A stretch of 64,000 nt of DNA. It comes from Bradyrhizobium cytisi (GTDB lineage: Bacteria > Pseudomonadota > Alphaproteobacteria > Rhizobiales > Xanthobacteraceae). The stretch lies in contig NZ_VSSR01000013.1 of assembly GCF_008123515.1 (NCBI RefSeq), positions 186,001 to 250,000 on the forward strand, written 5' to 3'. Below are positions 10,197 to 17,967 of the stretch, one piece after another (position 1 is the first letter of the stretch; every line of letters begins with the position of its first letter). The notes below the pieces were generated by a model. That model ran no database searches. It saw only the letters and a program-made list of their open reading frames with translations, and was not told the origin of the DNA. The translations under genes were made by a program, and so were the position numbers.

Positions 10197-11006
10197 ATGC
10201 ATGTGACAACTGCTGACAAGCGCGCGACGTTCAGGAAGATGCACGAGGGCGGCTGCTTCATCCTGCCAAATCCGGTCGATGTCGGCGGCGCCAAGGCGTT
10301 GCAGCATCTCGGTTTCAAGGCAATCGCGTCGTCGAGTGCAGGCTTTGCCTGGACCATCGGCAAGGCCGACAATCGCGTCAACGTCGAGGACGTCTGTCAA
10401 CATCTGGCGGCATTGAGTTCCTCGGTCGACATTCCCGTGAATGCGGATTTCGAGGGCGGTTTTGCGGTCGAGCCGGACAAGGTCGCGGACAATGTCGCGC
10501 GCGGCGTGCGCACCGGTGTCGCGGGCCTGTCGATCGAGGATTCCACCGGCGACAAGGACAAGCCGATCTATGATCGCGCACTTGCGATCGAGCGTATCAA
10601 GGCTTCGCGCAAGGCAATCGGCGACAGCGGCACGCTGCTGGTCGGCCGTTGCGAAGCGTTCTTATGGGGCGTGACCGATCTCAAGCTCGTCATCGATCGA
10701 CTCACGGCCTATGCCGATGCCGGTGCCGACTGTCTTTACGCGCCGGGCTTGAAGACGCGCGAGGACATCGCCGCAGTGGTGAAGGCTGTCGCACCAAAAC
10801 CTTTCAACCTGCTGATCGGCGGCTCCGGCCTGTCGTTGCAGGAAGCCGAGGATCTCGGCGTCCGGCGCATCAGCGTCGGCGGCTCGCTCGCCCGCGCCGC
10901 CTGGGGCGGGTTCATGCGCGCCGCAAAGGAGATGGCGGAGAAGGGGACGTTTGCCGAGCTCGCAACCGGTTATCCCGGCGGCGAGCTGAACAAGATGTTC
11001 AGCTAG
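10197..11006 (+). CDS. isocitrate lyase / PEP mutase family protein
   Basis: A 269-residue TIM-barrel protein of the isocitrate lyase/PEP mutase superfamily. Recognisable segments are FILPNPVDVGGAKAL, the substrate and metal segment VNADFEGGFA, SIEDSTGD, and LIGGSGLSLQEAEDLGVRRI at the end of the barrel. The KKCGH loop cysteine needed by true isocitrate and methylisocitrate lyases is absent, so a C-C lyase, decarboxylase or hydrolase on another 2-oxo acid is more likely. Start at 10197 (MHVTTADKRATF) with GGGAGAG upstream. Third gene of the operon. Confidence 0.85.
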   Translation: MHVTTADKRATFRKMHEGGCFILPNPVDVGGAKALQHLGFKAIASSSAGFAWTIGKADNRVNVEDVCQHLAALSSSVDIPVNADFEGGFAVEPDKVADNVARGVRTGVAGLSIEDSTGDKDKPIYDRALAIERIKASRKAIGDSGTLLVGRCEAFLWGVTDLKLVIDRLTAYADAGADCLYAPGLKTREDIAAVVKAVAPKPFNLLIGGSGLSLQEAEDLGVRRISVGGSLARAAWGGFMRAAKEMAEKGTFAELATGYPGGELNKMFS

Positions 11007-11018
11007 GTAGAAACAAAC

Positions 11019-11045
11019 AGCGGCGGGATGTTGTGTCCCGCCGCT
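11019..11045 (+). terminator. strong hairpin after the isocitrate-lyase-family gene
   Basis: A perfect 10-bp stem AGCGGCGGGA / TCCCGCCGCT with a 7-base loop, 12 bases after the stop codon. The following T tract is weak (CTTGCGT), so it could stop transcription or protect the 3' end. Confidence 0.6.
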
Positions 11046-11060
11046 CTTGCGTCCGCTCGA

Positions 11061-11163
11061 CGTCATGCCCGCGAAGGCGGGGCATCCAGTAAGCCGAGGC
11101 CTATCGATCAATCGCTGCCGTCTCGGAGTACCTGGATCGCCCGGTCAAGCCGGGCGATGACAG
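11061..11163. repeat. inverted-repeat element between convergent genes
   Basis: It begins CGTCATGCCCGCGAAGGCGG and GGCATCCAGT, and ends CTGGATCGCCCGGTCAAGCC and GGGCGATGACAG. The outer arms (GTCATGCCC/CATCCAG and CTGGAT/GGGCGATGAC) pair imperfectly. It lies in the gap between two convergent genes. Confidence 0.7.
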
Positions 11164-11170
11164 TGGTGCA

Positions 11171-11563
11171 TTACTTGGCGCCGTCCGACGGTGCCTGAGT
11201 ATCCGGGGCCGGCTTGCTTGGCGCCGCACCGGTGGTCACGCCCGGCGCAGTGTTGTTGCGCGGGGTCGCGTCACGCATGCCAGGAGGCGCAGCCGGGTTG
11301 GTTGGCGGCGCCTGCTGTGCGGTCTGGTTTGCCGGCGCGTTACTCGCCTGGTTACTGGTGCTGGTATTATTCAGCCCGTAGAACACGGCGCCCAGTATCA
11401 AGGCGACGGCCACGGCAAACAGGGCAACCTTGCCGCTGGAGGCGGGGCCCTCGCCAAGCTCGGGATCGGCCTGCAGGTCGGCGTCCCGGCGTGCCGCGCG
11501 AAGATACTCATCGTCGGCGAAGTTCGGGCGATACGGATCGTTGGGAAAACGGTCGTCAGCCAT
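11171..11563 (-). CDS. single-pass membrane protein with Pro/Ala/Asn-rich periplasmic tail
   Basis: A 130-residue protein. The charged cytoplasmic N-terminus (DDRFPNDPYRPNFADDEYLR) is followed by one membrane helix at about residues 46-64 (VALFAVAVALILGAVFYGL) and a disordered tail rich in Asn, Ala, Pro, Thr and Gln. Tails of this kind are common in Bradyrhizobium envelope proteins of unknown role. The ATG at 11563 is the only sensible start. No family recognised. Confidence 0.7.
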   Translation of the reverse strand: MADDRFPNDPYRPNFADDEYLRAARRDADLQADPELGEGPASSGKVALFAVAVALILGAVFYGLNNTSTSNQASNAPANQTAQQAPPTNPAAPPGMRDATPRNNTAPGVTTGAAPSKPAPDTQAPSDGAK

Positions 11564-11728
11564 CGATTGGGTCTCCTCGATTATTGCGGCGAGACAACCC
11601 GGAGATGCGAGATTCTGTTCCGCGTCCCTTTATGCTTTCGTCGTATGTTGCCTCGCATCGGGAATCGGGAACCTGTTCATCCGGGAACCCCGACATAGGT
11701 TCCACTGCGGGACTGAGGGAACAAAGCG

Positions 11729-12370
11729 ATGTGGAGCCTGCCGCCGAGCGATAGCGTGCTGCATTTCCTCTCCTTGGTCGCGGTCGCCGCGCAGGCCATG
11801 ACGGCTGCACTCTCGGCTGGCCGCCGCAGCATGGATTGGTTAGGTGTCTGCTTCCTCGGCTGCATCACCGCGCTCGGTGGCGGCACGCTGCGCGATCTCT
11901 TTCTCGGGCATTATCCGCTGGCCTGGGTGCAAAACCCGATCTATCTCGCGCTGGCCGGCAGCGCCGCCTTCCTCACCATCCTGTTCGCCCGGCTCGTGCA
12001 CCGGCTGAAGCTCGCCTTCATCGTGCTCGATGCCATCGGCCTCGTCGTCTTCACCATGACCGGCTGCGACATCGCCTGGCAGATCGATGCTTCGCTGCCG
12101 ATCGTCATCGTCTCCGGCATGGTGACGGGCTGCGCCGGCGGGGTGTTGCGCGACGTGCTCTGCAATGACGTGCCGCTGCTGTTCCGCTCGGAGCTCTACG
12201 CCAGCGTCTCGGTGGTGACGGGGCTGTTCTATGCCACCGCTTTCGGCCTCAATCTCAACGCCGAGCTCTGGACCATTTTGACCTTCGTGCTCGGCATCAG
12301 CTTTCGCCTGCTCGCGGTGCGCTACAAATGGGATATGCCGAAATTCGCGTTCACGGGCGATGAGGAGTGA
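11729..12370 (+). CDS. trimeric intracellular cation (TRIC) channel family protein
   Basis: A 213-residue inner-membrane protein with seven hydrophobic helices and the two inverted repeats typical of bacterial TRIC (UPF0126/YicG) channels. The glycine-rich segments ALGGGTLRDLFLGHYPL (about residues 49-65) and GCAGGVLRDVLCNDVPLLF (about 134-152) are the paired kinked-helix signatures. These proteins are homotrimeric K+ or monovalent-cation channels. Monocistronic; it converges on the cytochrome c gene across a family C repeat. Confidence 0.9.
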   Translation: MWSLPPSDSVLHFLSLVAVAAQAMTAALSAGRRSMDWLGVCFLGCITALGGGTLRDLFLGHYPLAWVQNPIYLALAGSAAFLTILFARLVHRLKLAFIVLDAIGLVVFTMTGCDIAWQIDASLPIVIVSGMVTGCAGGVLRDVLCNDVPLLFRSELYASVSVVTGLFYATAFGLNLNAELWTILTFVLGISFRLLAVRYKWDMPKFAFTGDEE

Positions 12371-12398
12371 GGCTGACGTCGCCCCTCTCCATCCACGT

Positions 12399-12478
12399 CG
12401 TCATTGCGAGCGCAGCGAAGCAATCCAGACCGCCGCCGCGCAAAGATTCTGGATTGCTTCGCTGCGCTCGCAATGACG
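12399..12478. repeat. long inverted-repeat element, family C, copy 2
   Basis: Perfect terminal inverted repeats of about 31 bases starting CGTCATTGCGAGCGCAGCGA, with a short GC-rich centre. It occupies almost the entire gap between the convergent TRIC and cytochrome c genes, where it could act as a bidirectional 3' end. Confidence 0.9.
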
Positions 12479-12486
12479 GAGGAGAG

Positions 12487-13698
12487 CTACGGCTGCTGTC
12501 CGCGTGCCTTGGCCACTTGTGCGGGCGTCACCAGCGGGCCGGCATTGCCCCAGGAATTGCGGATGTAGTTCGTCACCGCCGCGATCTCGTCGTCGGACAA
12601 TTGCCTGGCGTAGCCTGGCATCTCGCCGGTGTTCGGCGCCCGCGGCGTTGTCACGGTGTGGGCGCCGTCGAGGATGATGCGCAGGGTGGAGGACGGGTTG
12701 ATCGATTGCAGCAGCGCATTGCCCGGCAGCGGCGGGTAGATCCGCGGCGCGCCGGAGCCGTCGGCTTCATGGCAGGCGATGCAGAGTTTTGCGTAGACGG
12801 CCTGACCGGCTTTCATCTCGGCCTCATCCGGCGGCGTCACCTTCGGCTCGCGGCGTACCGGCGGCAGGTCCTTCAGATACGCTGCCATGGCGCGGACATC
12901 GGCATCGCTCATCTTCGAGGTCGAATTGACGATCACTTCCGCCATCGGCCCGTCGGCGTGGCTCCTCGCATTGCGGCCGCTCTGCAGATATTCGGTGATG
13001 TCGTCCGCACTCCACGATTGCAGGCCGGTGCGGGAGGCGCCATCGAGGCGCGGCGCGTACCAGCCGCCGAGCTCGCTGCCCGCCAGCGCCTGCACGGTCT
13101 TGTCGGCGCCAAAATAGTTCTTCGGCGTGTGGCAGGCGCCGCAATGGCCAAGCCCGGTGACGAGATAGCCGCCCCTGTTCCACATAGCGCTCTTGCTTTG
13201 GTCGGGTTCGAACAGGCCGGGTGTGAAGAACAGCAAATTCCAGGCCCGCATCAAGCCGCGATAGCCGAACGGCCAGCGCAGCTCCGGCGGCTTGTTGCGG
13301 CTGGCGACCGGCGCGAGGGTGCCGAGATAGGCCCGGATCGCCAGCGTATCGTCCTTGGTCATCCGGGTGAAGTAGGGGTAGGGGAAGGCCGGGTAGTAAA
13401 GCGAGCCGTCCGGCGCGAAGCCGTAGCGCACGGCGCGGGTGAAATCGGCATCCTGCCAGGCGCCGATCCCGGTGTCGCGGTCCGGCGTCAGGTTCGGCGC
13501 ATAGATCGCGCCGAAAGGCGTGTCGATGCGCTTGCCGCCCGCAAACGGCTTGGTGGGATCGGCGGTGTGACAGCCGGCGCAGTTGCCGGCCTCGACCAAT
13601 GTCTTGCCGTAGGCGATCAGCTCGGGCGATGGCTCAGCGGCAACGGCTGCACCCGCAACCGCACTGCACAAGACCAGGCCAACCAGAATCCTCCGCAT
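12487..13698 (-). CDS. triheme cytochrome c, dehydrogenase-subunit type
   Basis: A 403-residue periplasmic protein with a signal peptide (MRRILVGLVLCSAVAGAAVA) and three CxxCH haem sites: Cys40-His44 (CAGCH), Cys186-His190 (CGACH) and Cys306-His310 (CIACH). The three-domain layout and segments such as GAIYAPNLTPDRDTGIGAW and YFTRMTKDDTLAIRAYL match the cytochrome subunits of membrane alcohol, gluconate or aldehyde dehydrogenases. These pass electrons to ubiquinone or a terminal oxidase. There is no flavin or molybdenum dehydrogenase gene next to it, so the electron donor is unknown. No C-terminal membrane helix is evident. Confidence 0.9.
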   Translation of the reverse strand: MRRILVGLVLCSAVAGAAVAAEPSPELIAYGKTLVEAGNCAGCHTADPTKPFAGGKRIDTPFGAIYAPNLTPDRDTGIGAWQDADFTRAVRYGFAPDGSLYYPAFPYPYFTRMTKDDTLAIRAYLGTLAPVASRNKPPELRWPFGYRGLMRAWNLLFFTPGLFEPDQSKSAMWNRGGYLVTGLGHCGACHTPKNYFGADKTVQALAGSELGGWYAPRLDGASRTGLQSWSADDITEYLQSGRNARSHADGPMAEVIVNSTSKMSDADVRAMAAYLKDLPPVRREPKVTPPDEAEMKAGQAVYAKLCIACHEADGSGAPRIYPPLPGNALLQSINPSSTLRIILDGAHTVTTPRAPNTGEMPGYARQLSDDEIAAVTNYIRNSWGNAGPLVTPAQVAKARGQQP

Positions 13699-13979
13699 CG
13701 TCGACCCTTCTTGCTGCGACTCATCAGCCCATTCGCATCATACGGGCGGCACGTCGTTTCGCGACGCCGGGCCATGGTGACACAAACTGAAAATCGCCAT
13801 GCCTTTCCGGCCACGAAATTGCGTTTTTTTCCCGTCGTCGCCGAAGGCCCAGATTTGTGATGCGCCGCGTCAAATATCCGACATAGAGTGGCGGCGGTGG
13901 TCGGCGCGCCCTAGCTAAAAACGACGGGCAGGCAACGGCTTAATGAGCAAGGCCTGAGCAGGGCGGCAAAGAGGACAAC

Positions 13980-16900
13980 ATGGGCATCAACCAGGGTCCG
14001 ATCAGTCTCGATCAAAAATACACCCAGGACACCGGCCATATCTTCACGACGGGCATCCAGGCGCTGGTCCGCCTGCCCATGGCCCAGATCCGTCGCGACC
14101 GTGCCGCTGGCCTGAACACCGCGGGCTTCATCTCCGGCTACCGCGGCTCGCCGCTCGGCGGCTACGACCAGCAGCTCTTCGCGGCGCGAAAGCATCTCGA
14201 GCAGTACAACATCAAGTTCCAGCCCGGCGTGAACGAAGATCTGGCGGCCACCGCCGTCTGGGGCTCGCAGCAGCTCAACCTCTCGCCCGGTGCCAAATAC
14301 GACGGTGTCGTCGGCATCTGGTACGGCAAGGGCCCCGGCGTCGATCGCAGCGGCGACGTGTTTCGCCACGGCAACGCGGCCGGCTCCGCCAAGAACGGCG
14401 GCGTGCTGTGCCTCGCCGGCGACGACCACGGCGCAAAATCCTCCACCGTCCCGCATCAGTCCGACCACGCCTTCATCTCGGCGCTGATGCCGTATCTCTA
14501 TCCCTCGAGCATCCACGAGATGATCGAGATGGGCCTGCTCGGCATCGCGATGTCACGCTATTCGGGCTGCTGGGTCGGCATGAAGGTGATCACCGAGACG
14601 GTGGAGACCACCGCCGAGATCGACCTCACCGACGAGATGAAGCCTTTCATCATCCCACCCGATTTCGAGCTGCCGCCCGGCGGGCTCAATCTGCGCTGGC
14701 CCGACGACCGTTTCGAGCAGGACCGGCGCCTGCAGGATTACAAGGGCTTTGCCGCGATCGCCTTTGCGCGCGCCAACAAGGTCAACCGCGTCACCATGGA
14801 TTCGCCGAACGCCCGCTTCGGCATCATGGCCTCGGGCAAGAGCTACGAGGACGTCCGCCAGGCGCTGCGCGAGCTCGGGATTACCGAGCAGGTCGCCGCC
14901 AGGATCGGTCTTCGCCTCTACAAGATCGGCATGCCCTGGCCGCTGGAGCCGGAAGGGGTGCGGCAATTCGCGGTCGGGCTCGAGGAGATCTTCATCGTCG
15001 AGGAACGGCGCGAGATCGTCGAGAACCAGGTCAAGCAGGAGCTGTTCAACTGGCGCGATGACGTCCGTCCGCGCATCGTCGGCAAGATGGACGAGCACGA
15101 CAAGCGCTTCCTGACCTTCTCGGCCGAGCTCAGCGTCGCCTCGCTTGCGACCTCGCTCACCGAACGTCTCCTTCGACTTAATCTCAATCCTGAAATCGCG
15201 GAGATGCTCCGCGCCAAGGCCGACTGGTTCAATGGCCGCCAGGCCACCCAGATGCAGGCGACAGCGCCTGTCTCCCGCACTCCCTACTTCTGCTCCGGCT
15301 GTCCCCACAACACATCGACGAAAGTCCCCGAAGGCAGCCGCGCGCTAGCCGGCATCGGCTGCCACTTCATGGCGCTGTGGATGGACCGCTCGACCGAGAC
15401 CTTTACGCATATGGGCGGCGAGGGCGTGCCGTGGGTCGGCATCGCGCCCTTCACCAACGAGAACCACATTTTCGCCAACCTCGGCGACGGCACCTATTTC
15501 CACTCGGGCCTTCTCGCCATCCGGCAGGCGGTCGCCTCCAAGACCAACATCACCTACAAGATCCTCTACAACGATGCGGTGGCCATGACCGGCGGCCAGC
15601 GTCATGACGGCGATCTCTCGCCGCAGCAGATCACCTTCCAGCTCCATGCCGAGGGCATTCGCGAGATCTATCTGGTCTCGGAAGCGCCCGACACTTATCC
15701 GGCCGGCACCATCGCACCCGGCGTGAAGAAGTATCACCGCGACGAGCTCGACAACGTCATGAAGATGTGCCGGGACTCCAAGGGCACCTCGGCCATCGTC
15801 TTCGTGCAGACCTGCGCCGCCGAGAAGCGCCGCCGCCGCAAGCGCGGCCTGATGGAGGATCCGGCGCGCCGCGTCATGATCAACCCGGCCGTGTGCGAGG
15901 GCTGCGGCGACTGCTCGGTGCAGTCGAACTGCATCTCGGTCGAGCCGCTGGAGACCGAGTTCGGCCGCAAGCGCGCCATCAACCAGTCGTCCTGCAACAA
16001 GGACTATTCATGCCTCAAGGGGTTCTGCCCGTCCTTCGTCACCATCGATGGCGGCGCGCCGCGCCACCGCGCGCCGGCCGAGCTCGCTGACATCGGCACG
16101 CTGCCGGAGCCGGCCTCGCGCCCGACGCTCGACAAGCCCTACAACATCGCGGTCGGCGGCGTTGGCGGCACCGGCGTGCTCACCATCGGCGCACTGCTCG
16201 GCATGGCCGCGCATATCGAGGGCAAGGCCTCGATGATCCTCGACATGTCCGGCCTCGCACAGAAGGGCGGCGCGGTGCTCAGCCACGTCCGCCTCTCGGA
16301 TCATCCGGCGGAAGTGACGTGCTCGCGCATCGTCACCGGCACCGCCGACGTCGTGCTCGCCGCCGACGAGGTGGTCGCGGTCGCCAAGGATACGATCTCG
16401 CTCTGCGACACCACCCGCACCCGCGGCATCATCAACAGCCACGTCATTCCCACCGCCGATTTCGTCCTCAACCGCGACTTCAACTTCCAGACCCGCAAGC
16501 TGAACGGACTTTTGGAAACGGCGCTACACAAGGACTCCGTCTTCTTCGACTTCACCAAGCCGGCCGAGCAGCTGCTGGGTGACAGCATCGCCACCAACAT
16601 GATGATGATGGGCTTTGCCTATCAGAAGGGCCTGCTGCCGCTGTCGGCGGAGGCGATCGAGCAGGCGATCGAGGTCAACGGCGTCTCGATCAAGATGAAC
16701 AAGGAAGCCTTCCGCCTCGGCCGCCTCGCGATCGCGGACCCCGCGCGCCTCGCCGAGATGCTGAAGGGGACGGACGAGGTTGCGGCACCCAAGACGTTGG
16801 ATGCCATGACGCTGGACGAGGTCATCGCGCATCGCGCCAAGCATCTCGCCGCCTACCAGAACGGCCGCCTGGCCAAGCGCTATCGCAAGCTGGTCGATCA

Positions 16901-17471
16901 GGTCAGTGACGCCGCCAAGCAGGGCGGCTACGACGAGGCGCTACCGCGTGCTGTCGCGATCAACTACGCAAAGCTGCTCGCCTACAAGGACGAGTACGAG
17001 GTCGCGCGGCTCTTCACCGATGGCGCCTTCGAAAAACAGCTCCGCGACCAGTTCGAGGGCGACTTCAAGTTCAGCTTCAACCTGGCCCCGCCGATCCTCA
17101 GCCGCGGCGTCGACGTGCTCGGCCGCCCGAAGAAGCGTGCCTTCGGCCCGTGGATGCTGAAGGCATTCCGCGTGCTGGCAAAATTCAAGTTCCTGCGCGG
17201 CACGGCACTCGACATCTTCGGCCGCAGCGCCGACCGCAAGCTCGAGCGCGATTTGATCACAGGCTACGAGAAGGACGTCGCCACCGTGCTCGGCCTGCTG
17301 TCGCCGCTCACGATCGACACCGCGGTCGAGCTGTTGTCACTGCCGGACCGCATCCGCGGCTACGGTCCGGTGAAGGAGAAGGCGGTGGCGGACGCCAAGG
17401 CCCGCTACGCCCAGCTCGCCGCGGACCTGGCGAACCCGCCGCCGGCGCCGAGGCAGATCGCGGCGGAGTAG
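13980..17471 (+). CDS. indolepyruvate ferredoxin oxidoreductase, single-chain form
   Basis: A 1163-residue fusion of the alpha and beta subunits of an aryl- or branched-chain 2-oxo acid:ferredoxin oxidoreductase, which oxidatively decarboxylates indolepyruvate-type acids to acyl-CoA. In order: N-terminal pyrimidine domain (SGYRGSPLGGYDQQLFAARK, about residues 52-71); C-terminal TPP domain (LGDGTYFHSG and NDAVAMTGGQ, about 500-545); a ferredoxin-like Cys cluster near 637-690 (CEGCGDCSVQSNC, then CNKDYSCLKGFC); and a gamma-type domain starting VGGVGGTGVLTIGALLG near 725. The Cys pattern indicates Fe-S clusters. It lies upstream of the acyl-CoA cluster on the same strand, but 500 bases of repeats separate them. 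Confidence 0.92.
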   Translation: MGINQGPISLDQKYTQDTGHIFTTGIQALVRLPMAQIRRDRAAGLNTAGFISGYRGSPLGGYDQQLFAARKHLEQYNIKFQPGVNEDLAATAVWGSQQLNLSPGAKYDGVVGIWYGKGPGVDRSGDVFRHGNAAGSAKNGGVLCLAGDDHGAKSSTVPHQSDHAFISALMPYLYPSSIHEMIEMGLLGIAMSRYSGCWVGMKVITETVETTAEIDLTDEMKPFIIPPDFELPPGGLNLRWPDDRFEQDRRLQDYKGFAAIAFARANKVNRVTMDSPNARFGIMASGKSYEDVRQALRELGITEQVAARIGLRLYKIGMPWPLEPEGVRQFAVGLEEIFIVEERREIVENQVKQELFNWRDDVRPRIVGKMDEHDKRFLTFSAELSVASLATSLTERLLRLNLNPEIAEMLRAKADWFNGRQATQMQATAPVSRTPYFCSGCPHNTSTKVPEGSRALAGIGCHFMALWMDRSTETFTHMGGEGVPWVGIAPFTNENHIFANLGDGTYFHSGLLAIRQAVASKTNITYKILYNDAVAMTGGQRHDGDLSPQQITFQLHAEGIREIYLVSEAPDTYPAGTIAPGVKKYHRDELDNVMKMCRDSKGTSAIVFVQTCAAEKRRRRKRGLMEDPARRVMINPAVCEGCGDCSVQSNCISVEPLETEFGRKRAINQSSCNKDYSCLKGFCPSFVTIDGGAPRHRAPAELADIGTLPEPASRPTLDKPYNIAVGGVGGTGVLTIGALLGMAAHIEGKASMILDMSGLAQKGGAVLSHVRLSDHPAEVTCSRIVTGTADVVLAADEVVAVAKDTISLCDTTRTRGIINSHVIPTADFVLNRDFNFQTRKLNGLLETALHKDSVFFDFTKPAEQLLGDSIATNMMMMGFAYQKGLLPLSAEAIEQAIEVNGVSIKMNKEAFRLGRLAIADPARLAEMLKGTDEVAAPKTLDAMTLDEVIAHRAKHLAAYQNGRLAKRYRKLVDQVSDAAKQGGYDEALPRAVAINYAKLLAYKDEYEVARLFTDGAFEKQLRDQFEGDFKFSFNLAPPILSRGVDVLGRPKKRAFGPWMLKAFRVLAKFKFLRGTALDIFGRSADRKLERDLITGYEKDVATVLGLLSPLTIDTAVELLSLPDRIRGYGPVKEKAVADAKARYAQLAADLANPPPAPRQIAAE

Positions 17472-17478
17472 GGGCTTC

Positions 17479-17569
17479 GTAGGGTGGGCAAAGGCGCAAA
17501 GTGCCGTGCCCACCATCTCACCAACATTGCGGTCTGAAGAGGTGGGCACCTTCGCTTTGCCCACCCTAC
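17479..17569. repeat. 91-bp inverted-repeat element, family A, copy 2
   Basis: Terminal repeats GTAGGGTGGGCAAAG and CTTTGCCCACCCTAC are identical to copy 1 at 4189, as is the total length of 91 bases. The centre differs (CACCAACATTGCGGTCTGAA). It begins 8 bases after the oxidoreductase stop codon. Confidence 0.88.
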
Positions 17570-17570
17570 G

Positions 17571-17700
17571 ATTTCCTGTTTGAAATCAACCACCGTTCTA
17601 CTGTGCATGGGGTTGTTTTCGACCAATATGGTTGTTCCGATAAAAAGAAAATCGCTTGTGCCGTCGGGCAAAACACCTTTAGGGTTTTGGCCGATCGAAG
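17571..17700. repeat. possible fragment of the long Bradyrhizobium repeat
   Basis: AT-richer stretch with CTGTGCATGGGGTTGTTTTC and GTGCCGTCGGGCAAAACACC. The CCGTCGGGCAA phrase also closes the long repeat at 39518-40110. From memory such strings recur in Bradyrhizobium intergenic regions. No gene is visible here. Confidence 0.4.
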
Positions 17701-17702
17701 CT

Positions 17703-17842
17703 CTCGTGCCCCGGACGCAGCGCAGCGCTTCTTTAGCGGTGCGCTGCAGAGCCGGGGCCCATGTTGCAACGATGTGCGCGGGCGGCATGGGTCCCGGCTC
17801 TGCGCAGCAAAGCTAAGGCGTTGCAGCGCGTCCGGGACATGA
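17703..17842. repeat. inverted-repeat element, family B, copy 1
   Basis: Outer arms GTGCCCCGGACGCAGCGCAG and TTGCAGCGCGTCCGGGACAT; inner arms GGTGCGCTGCAGAGCCGGGG and TCCCGGCTCTGCGC. It forms a long interrupted hairpin. Other copies: 20585 and 39354. Copy 1 lies about 125 bases upstream of the thiolase. Confidence 0.85.
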
Positions 17843-17967
17843 GACGTCAGCGAGAATTGCGCCAACCCGCTACCCTCTCGCCCGACGGAATATTTCCGCG
17901 CTTGCCAATCCGCCCAGTGCGGTTCAGAAAAACGAAGCAACAAGAAACGCGAGCGGAGACCTCTGTT

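Noticed and set aside
10197-11006. True isocitrate or methylisocitrate lyase
   Set aside because: The catalytic KKCGH loop is missing, so only the superfamily is called.
12367-13860. 497-codon plus frame opposite the cytochrome c gene
   Set aside because: It runs through a family C repeat and is antisense to three intact CxxCH sites.
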